Shown here piece after piece: positions 5,917 through 9,216 of a stretch of 9,216 nt of DNA; position 1 is the stretch's first letter, and every line of letters begins with the position of its first letter. A program made the translations under genes and the position numbers. The stretch covers positions 1-9,216 of the forward strand of contig DAOWGL010000115.1 of NCBI GenBank assembly GCA_030637455.1. Direction: 5' to 3'. The notes beneath the pieces are model-generated. The model searched no databases and was not told where the DNA came from. It worked only from the letters and a program-made list of their open reading frames with translations. This DNA comes from Candidatus Nitrosopumilus sp. GTDB lineage: Archaea; Thermoproteota; Nitrososphaeria; Nitrososphaerales; Nitrosopumilaceae.

Positions 5917-7278
5917 TCAGAGAAATTTTTGAACTGTTTTCTTTACCGATTTCTCTACATTACTAATGATTGCAGGTGATGCACCCAAGTGTTTTTCTGG
6001 TGAAAATATTGAATCAATTTCTTTATCAGTTAGCTTTGAGGAAAATGCTTTGTCATTTTTGATTGCATCTTTGTAAAACATTCCTTTGTCATTTGCCTCA
6101 AATGCAACTCTCTGAACATCTCTATATGCAACAAATCTTGGAATTCCTTTTTTAATTAGTGCTTCTAAAACAAACTCTGCAAAGATTTGTCCCTTTGTAA
6201 TGTATAGATTATCTACAATTCTTTTTTCATTTACCATCAAATTTGAAACAATTCTGGTCATAGTTTCTAACATTTCATCAACTAAAATAGATACAGTTGG
6301 AAGAATAAATCTCTCATTTGCAGAGTTTGAAAGATCTCGCTCATGCCATAATGGAATATTTTCAAATGCAACTGCAACTTGACTTCTTACTAATTTGGAT
6401 AATGATGATACACGTTCACTCTTTATTGGATTTCTTTTAACAGGAACTGCACTACTTCCCATCTGACCTTTCTTGAATTGTTCTGCAACTTCACCAATTT
6501 CGGTTCTCTGCAAATTTCTAACCTCTATTGCAATTTTTTCTAGTGTTGCACCAATTAATGCCAACTCAAATACATATTCAGCATATCTCTCTCTAGGAAC
6601 AACTTGTGTTGTAACTTCTGCTGGGAATAATTTTAATCGCTTTGCAGCTCTTCTCTGCACTTCAAGTGATTTTGCGCCCATTAGTGAGCCTGTACCGACA
6701 ACACCTAATGTCTTGCAAATTAAAATTCTTTTCTTAATCTCTTCAATTCGTTCTACATGTTTTGCCATCTCTGCAGCCCAGTTTGCAAACTTTAATCCAA
6801 ATGAAATAATGCTTGCATGCTGACCATGTGTTCTGCCAACTGCTGGAATCTTTGAATGCTTTACAGCTTTTTTTGCAAGAATTGATGCCATCTTTGCAAC
6901 TTTGGGTTCAATAATTTGTAATGCATCTCTCATCTGCATTGAATTACTAGTATCAACTAAATCATTACTTGTAAGACCATAGTGAATCCAAGGTCTTGCA
7001 TTTTTACTACATTTTTCACTAAGTGATTCTACTAGTGCTGCAGTATCGTGATCACTTTTTGCCTCCAACTGCTTGATTCTTTTTGCAGTGATTTTTCCAG
7101 ACATTGCGGCTCTGTGAATTTCTTTGCCTATGCTTTTTGAGATCATTCCTATCTCGCTTTGGGAAATGGCAGCTGCTCCCTCGATCTCTAATTGATAGTC
7201 TACTTTCTTTTGTTCACTGAAAATATCCATCATTTCTTTTGTGCCGTAACGACCATTATCGATAGGTAAAATTGCCAA
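5917..7278 (-). CDS. purB: Adenylosuccinate lyase
   Basis: Cytoplasmic enzyme with two steps in purine synthesis: SAICAR to AICAR plus fumarate, and adenylosuccinate to AMP plus fumarate. At 453 residues it is full length for PurB. Visible sites are SDHDTAA with H77, HYGLTSNDLVDT (99-110), GRTHGQHA with the general-acid H151, and the mobile catalytic loop GSSAVPVKRNP (274-284) with catalytic serines S275-S276. The loop has Val where many family members have Met. The N terminus MAILPIDNGRYGTKEM matches the usual PurB start. That start is TTG at 7278, supported by a TATA element centred 27 bases upstream. It is transcribed alone leftward, downstream of the cysteine-rich microprotein gene with about 50 bases between, and converges on the four-CBS gene. 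Confidence 0.97.
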   Translation of the reverse strand: MAILPIDNGRYGTKEMMDIFSEQKKVDYQLEIEGAAAISQSEIGMISKSIGKEIHRAAMSGKITAKRIKQLEAKSDHDTAALVESLSEKCSKNARPWIHYGLTSNDLVDTSNSMQMRDALQIIEPKVAKMASILAKKAVKHSKIPAVGRTHGQHASIISFGLKFANWAAEMAKHVERIEEIKKRILICKTLGVVGTGSLMGAKSLEVQRRAAKRLKLFPAEVTTQVVPRERYAEYVFELALIGATLEKIAIEVRNLQRTEIGEVAEQFKKGQMGSSAVPVKRNPIKSERVSSLSKLVRSQVAVAFENIPLWHERDLSNSANERFILPTVSILVDEMLETMTRIVSNLMVNEKRIVDNLYITKGQIFAEFVLEALIKKGIPRFVAYRDVQRVAFEANDKGMFYKDAIKNDKAFSSKLTDKEIDSIFSPEKHLGASPAIISNVEKSVKKTVQKFL

Positions 7279-7300
7279 TACTTCTGATCGTTATACATGG

Positions 7301-7310
7301 AAAATAAATC
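7301..7310 (-). promoter_or_regulatory. TATA box for purB
   Basis: Minus-strand GATTTATTTT is centred 27 bases upstream of TTG 7278. This is consistent with a leaderless purB mRNA beginning at the TTG codon. Confidence 0.5.
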
Positions 7311-7328
7311 TACTCATGAATTCTGAAC

Positions 7329-7439
7329 TTAATTTACTCTATCTCTTAATTGATGACAATCACAAAGGCAACCTTTTTGACAATTCATCCTTTTACAATC
7401 TGAACATACTTTTCTATTCCAATATGGTGCTGTATTCAT
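7329..7439 (-). CDS. 36-residue cysteine-rich microprotein, probable metal binder
   Basis: The frame begins MNTAPYWNRKVCSDCKRMN and continues CQKGCLCDCHQ, ending at a TAA. Six Cys (C12, C15, C20, C24, C26, C28) plus H29 fall within 18 residues. That is dense enough for one or two zinc ions or a metallothionein-like site. Reality is supported by position: its ATG comes one base after the stop of the membrane-protein gene, the classic spacing of translationally coupled operon genes. No other gene occupies the stretch on either strand. It lacks a signal peptide and hydrophobic segments, so it is cytoplasmic. Its family is not recognised. It might act with the membrane protein or the CBS protein upstream, but function is unknown. 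Confidence 0.65.
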   Translation of the reverse strand: MNTAPYWNRKVCSDCKRMNCQKGCLCDCHQLRDRVN

Positions 7440-7440
7440 T

Positions 7441-7692
7441 TTAGTATCTCTGCGTTACTTTGAAAGTTCTTCTTTTCACTTGAAGAAGAATCTTAATCAA
7501 ATACAATGTCCAGATTCCCATTAAAATATAATACAAAATATTCACATCAGGCTCTTCTGGAATTTCTGCTACTGGAATTTCTGCTACTGGAATTTCTGCT
7601 ACTTCTGGTTCTACAGGCATATCAAATGGAGGCATGTATACAATTCCAAGAAAAATAGGTATTGCTACTAGAACAATAATTGGTACTACCAT
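7441..7692 (-). CDS. Small two-helix membrane protein with VAEIP repeats
   Basis: An 83-residue protein. A hydrophobic segment (about 4-19, IIVLVAIPIFLGIVY) is followed by an acidic, proline-rich stretch (20-50) with three exact VAEIP repeats at 31-45. A second membrane segment (52-70, ILYYILMGIWTLYLIKILL) and a basic tail QVKRRTFK follow. By the positive-inside rule the tail should be cytoplasmic and the Glu/Pro loop outside. The family is not recognised, and helical-hairpin proteins like this often serve as anchors or small subunits. Its ATG lies 5 bases after the CBS gene stop, and the cysteine-rich gene starts 1 base after its own stop, so the three are probably one transcript. A TATA-like TTTATACAA inside the end of the CBS gene, about 30 bases upstream, could give it a separate start. 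Confidence 0.75.
   Translation of the reverse strand: MVVPIIVLVAIPIFLGIVYMPPFDMPVEPEVAEIPVAEIPVAEIPEEPDVNILYYILMGIWTLYLIKILLQVKRRTFKVTQRY
7559..7603. repeat. Three perfect tandem copies of a 15-bp unit
   Basis: The unit GGAATTTCTGCTACT occurs three times without mismatch, then a partial unit. On the minus strand it encodes VAEIP three times in the loop of the small membrane protein. Because 15 is a multiple of 3, copy changes keep the frame. Identical codons in all copies point to recent duplication or slippage. Confidence 0.95.
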
Positions 7693-7697
7693 AATCG

Positions 7698-8159
7698 CTA
7701 ATTATATGGACTGTAGTTTGTATAAATTTTTGCTACTGAATGAAAATACATGTCTCTCATGTCATCCTCTACGGATACTGACAGTAAATTAACAATATCT
7801 GTTGCAGTAATTATTCCTATTACATTTCCATCATCAATTACTGGTAATTTCCTGCTTTTCCTTTCATGCATCAAATCTGCTGCAATCCTTATTGATTCAT
7901 CAGAATTAATTGAGAATAGGGGTGATGACATTATTTGTTTTACAGGTTCTGTAATTTGATATGCGTGGGCTGCAACTTTGACTGAAAAGTCTCTGTCTGT
8001 GACAATTCCTACAGGAGCATTATCCTCCATTACGATAACTGCTCCAACTTTTGCATCCTCCATCATCTTTGCAGTTTCATTAATCGTTAATGCTGCATCT
8101 ACAGAAATTACTGATTTTGTCATTACATCGCCAATAGTGATTGTTTTAGCATCTGTCAT
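7698..8159 (-). CDS. Two-CBS-domain protein
   Basis: A 153-residue stand-alone Bateman module. CBS 1 runs about 8-62, from IGDVMTKSVISV to GIVTDRDF (D55, D57). CBS 2 runs about 72-128, from KQIMSSPLFSI to GIITATDIV (D121). The T-x-x-D contacts seen in AMP- or ATP-binding CBS pairs are present. The last 25 residues, rich in Tyr and Asn, are outside the domains. There is no output domain, so it should act through a partner; candidates are the membrane protein 5 bases downstream or the divergent stress protein. The start ATG 8159 has a strong TATA box about 31 bases upstream. It heads the CBS-membrane-microprotein operon. Confidence 0.92.
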   Translation of the reverse strand: MTDAKTITIGDVMTKSVISVDAALTINETAKMMEDAKVGAVIVMEDNAPVGIVTDRDFSVKVAAHAYQITEPVKQIMSSPLFSINSDESIRIAADLMHERKSRKLPVIDDGNVIGIITATDIVNLLSVSVEDDMRDMYFHSVAKIYTNYSPYN

Positions 8160-8184
8160 CTTACTAATTTCATATGATTGATTC

Positions 8185-8195
8185 TATATTTTATA
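8185..8195 (-). promoter_or_regulatory. TATA box for the CBS operon
   Basis: Minus-strand TATAAAATATA is the best TATA box in the window, centred about 31 bases upstream of ATG 8159 and implying only a few leader bases. It is bracketed by a 6-bp inverted repeat, ATTCTA at 8181-8186 and TAGAAT at 8202-8207. That is a possible operator but weak on statistics. Confidence 0.65.
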
Positions 8196-8245
8196 CTCTT
8201 CTAGAATATCAAAACTGAAAATCATACAAGATAACCTCAATCGGC

Positions 8246-8254
8246 TTTAAATTA
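8246..8254 (+). promoter_or_regulatory. TATA box for the second usp gene
   Basis: TTTAAATTA is centred 25 bases before ATG 8275, predicting a leaderless transcript. It lies in the 115-base divergent region, back to back with the CBS operon promoter. The 40-odd bases between the two boxes show no clear further site. Confidence 0.5.
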
Positions 8255-8274
8255 AACAATTAGTTTGTTTTATC

Positions 8275-8700
8275 ATGGCACTTCAAATAAAGAAAATTCT
8301 TGTTCCGTTAGATGGCTCTTCGAATTCATTTAGAGGATTGGACATTGCAATTCACATGGCACGAGAATCACATGCAACCATTACTGGTCTGTATGTGGCA
8401 GGGATTGTAAAGCCAAGAACTAAGGATCCGATAACACCTCTGGAAAAAATTTTGTTAAGTCATGCTAGAAAAATTATGAAAAAAGCTAAATTGAAAGCAG
8501 CAAAAAAAGGAATTTTGTTTTTTGATAGGGTATCATATGGAGATGATGGAAAAAGAATTGTTGAAGTTGCAGATAAACAAAACTTTGATCTGATTGTAAT
8601 TGGTTCAAGAGGAATGGGTGCAGCAAAAGAGATTTTCTTAGGAAGTACATCTAATTACGTTATCCACAAATCAAAAAAACCTGTTCTTGTAGTGAAGTAA
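8275..8700 (+). CDS. Universal stress protein (UspA family), ATP-binding type
   Basis: A 141-residue single Usp domain. The first strand is KKILVPLDGS (D13), and the complete nucleotide-binding signature is G110-S-R-G113, nine residues, G123-S124, within IGSRGMGAAKEIFLGSTSN. It ends KKPVLVVK. This is the canonical ATP-binding G-2x-G-9x-G(S/T) form, unlike the Usp at 4620, where the first Gly is Ser. The helix region 60-80 is Lys-rich. It is divergent from the CBS operon and followed after 1 base by the 102-residue gene, so those two are probably translated from one message. The family links it to stress or energy-state signalling; the specific role is unknown. Confidence 0.94.
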   Translation: MALQIKKILVPLDGSSNSFRGLDIAIHMARESHATITGLYVAGIVKPRTKDPITPLEKILLSHARKIMKKAKLKAAKKGILFFDRVSYGDDGKRIVEVADKQNFDLIVIGSRGMGAAKEIFLGSTSNYVIHKSKKPVLVVK

Positions 8701-8701
8701 A

Positions 8702-9010
8702 ATGATGGAATTAGAAACAAAAGCAATAGAATATTTGGCAAAATTACTTGAAAAAACTCAAGAATCTTTTGATGGATTATCTGCTAGATGGAATGAATTA
8801 CAGCCCAAAAAAGAATTTGATGTAAAAATATCTGAAGATTTTCATCTTGGATTTGTTTTTGGAAAATTAGAGGATGATTTTGTTAGTTGGTTCTATTCTG
8901 AATATGGTAGATCAATGACTGATCATGAATATAGACAATTTTGGATAAAGTGTCGTGAACTAGTTAGATCGTTACATAAAAAATATGATGTCTTTTATTT
9001 TCAAGAGTAA
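8702..9010 (+). CDS. Hypothetical protein co-transcribed with usp
   Basis: A 102-residue acidic soluble protein whose family I do not recognise. The N-terminal 30 residues look like an amphipathic helix (ETKAIEYLAKLLEKTQESF). They are followed by an aromatic-rich middle (FHLGFVFGKLEDDFVSWFY, 47-65) and a helical end with a single Cys at 84. There is no signal peptide, membrane segment or metal motif. Start ATG 8702 or the adjacent ATG 8705; the first lies 1 base after the usp stop, indicating coupled translation. Base composition and codon use match the neighbours, so it is a resident gene. It could be a partner or target of the Usp, on position alone. It ends 15 bases from the convergent basic-protein gene. 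Confidence 0.75.
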   Translation: MMELETKAIEYLAKLLEKTQESFDGLSARWNELQPKKEFDVKISEDFHLGFVFGKLEDDFVSWFYSEYGRSMTDHEYRQFWIKCRELVRSLHKKYDVFYFQE

Positions 9011-9025
9011 TCTAATGCCAATAAT

Positions 9026-9216
9026 TTAACTTCTACTTCGTTTCTTAACAGCTGCGACCTTTTTTGATGATCTAACTTCTTTTGTCTTTGCACTTGATTT
9101 ACTTACTTTACCTTCAGTTTTCATACTTTTGCCGCTTCTTCTAGCTGCTCGAGAAGCTTTTGCTCTCAATGCTTGCTCTTTTCTTTGTTTCTCAATTTCC
9201 TTTTCTGTTAATTGTT
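9026..9216 (-). CDS. C-terminal end of a Lys/Arg-rich protein, cut by window edge
   Basis: An open minus-strand frame from the window edge to TAA at 9026, giving 63 codons including the stop. The segment begins QLTEKEIEKQRKEQALRAKA and continues with ARRSGKSMK, KVSKSSAKTK and SSKKVAAVKKRSRS. The first 20-25 residues look like a charged helix; the rest is a Lys/Arg/Ser/Ala-rich, low-complexity, probably disordered tail. Such tails bind nucleic acid or ribosomes in many archaeal proteins, but the body of the protein lies outside the window, so no identity is offered. It converges on the hypothetical gene with a 15-base gap. The reading frame has consistent A/T-ending codons, which supports coding. 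Confidence 0.6.
   Translation of the reverse strand, partial: QLTEKEIEKQRKEQALRAKASRAARRSGKSMKTEGKVSKSSAKTKEVRSSKKVAAVKKRSRS

Noticed and set aside
6200..6823. Plus-strand open frames within purB
   Set aside because: Antisense to conserved PurB sequence; low-complexity Ser/Asn/Thr-rich translations typical of AT-rich shadows.
7750..8181. Plus-strand open frames opposite the two-CBS gene
   Set aside because: The CBS motifs are on the minus strand, and these frames are Ser/Thr/Ile-rich shadows.
8160..8274. Possible small RNA or riboswitch in the divergent 115-base region
   Set aside because: The region is explained by two back-to-back TATA boxes; no long stem was seen and both transcripts appear nearly leaderless.
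1..9216. CRISPR arrays, tRNA/rRNA genes, IS elements or a defence island
   Set aside because: No direct repeats with spacers, no tRNA-like cloverleaf, no transposase or terminal inverted repeats; the only tandem repeat is within the membrane protein gene.

Overview
The window reads as a chromosome segment of a mesophilic ammonia-oxidising-type archaeon (Thaumarchaeota/Nitrososphaerota, close to Nitrosopumilus). This is inferred from very AT-rich DNA, AT-rich TATA-like boxes about 25-31 bases upstream of start codons with almost no leader (archaeal leaderless promoters), TTG starts, and gene content: an archaeal-type valyl-tRNA synthetase, stand-alone C2H2-finger and zinc-ribbon proteins, and several CBS and universal stress proteins. 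No mobile element, CRISPR array, tRNA or rRNA was seen, and no gene-free stretch exceeds about 115 bases.

Left part (1-3983). A leftward cluster runs phhB (pterin carbinolamine dehydratase), then a QueD/PTPS-family protein, then valS, which is cut by the left edge. The QueD-like protein has about 115 extra N-terminal residues that resemble a degenerate PD-(D/E)XK nuclease fold. Divergent from phhB is a short asparagine-synthetase-like PP-loop enzyme with no glutaminase domain.

Middle (3984-5907). A 36-residue zinc-ribbon microprotein faces a two-finger C2H2 protein transcribed toward it. Next comes a rightward pair: a universal stress protein and a protein with four CBS domains. The latter probably starts at a TTG behind a GGTGAT Shine-Dalgarno sequence.

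Right part (5917-9216). purB (adenylosuccinate lyase, TTG start, leaderless) runs leftward and converges on the CBS gene. Upstream of it is a tight leftward operon: a two-CBS protein, a two-helix membrane protein with three exact VAEIP repeats, and a 36-residue cysteine-rich microprotein. Divergent from that operon are a second universal stress protein and a conserved-looking 102-residue protein of unknown function. The window ends in the C-terminal tail of a very basic protein on the minus strand.

CBS and Usp domains commonly bind adenine nucleotides, and PurB makes AMP, so the right half may be an energy- or stress-sensing neighbourhood; this is inference from context. The least explained items are the nuclease-like/QueD fusion, the CBS-membrane-Cys microprotein operon, and the 36-residue zinc-ribbon gene whose promoter is bracketed by an inverted repeat.
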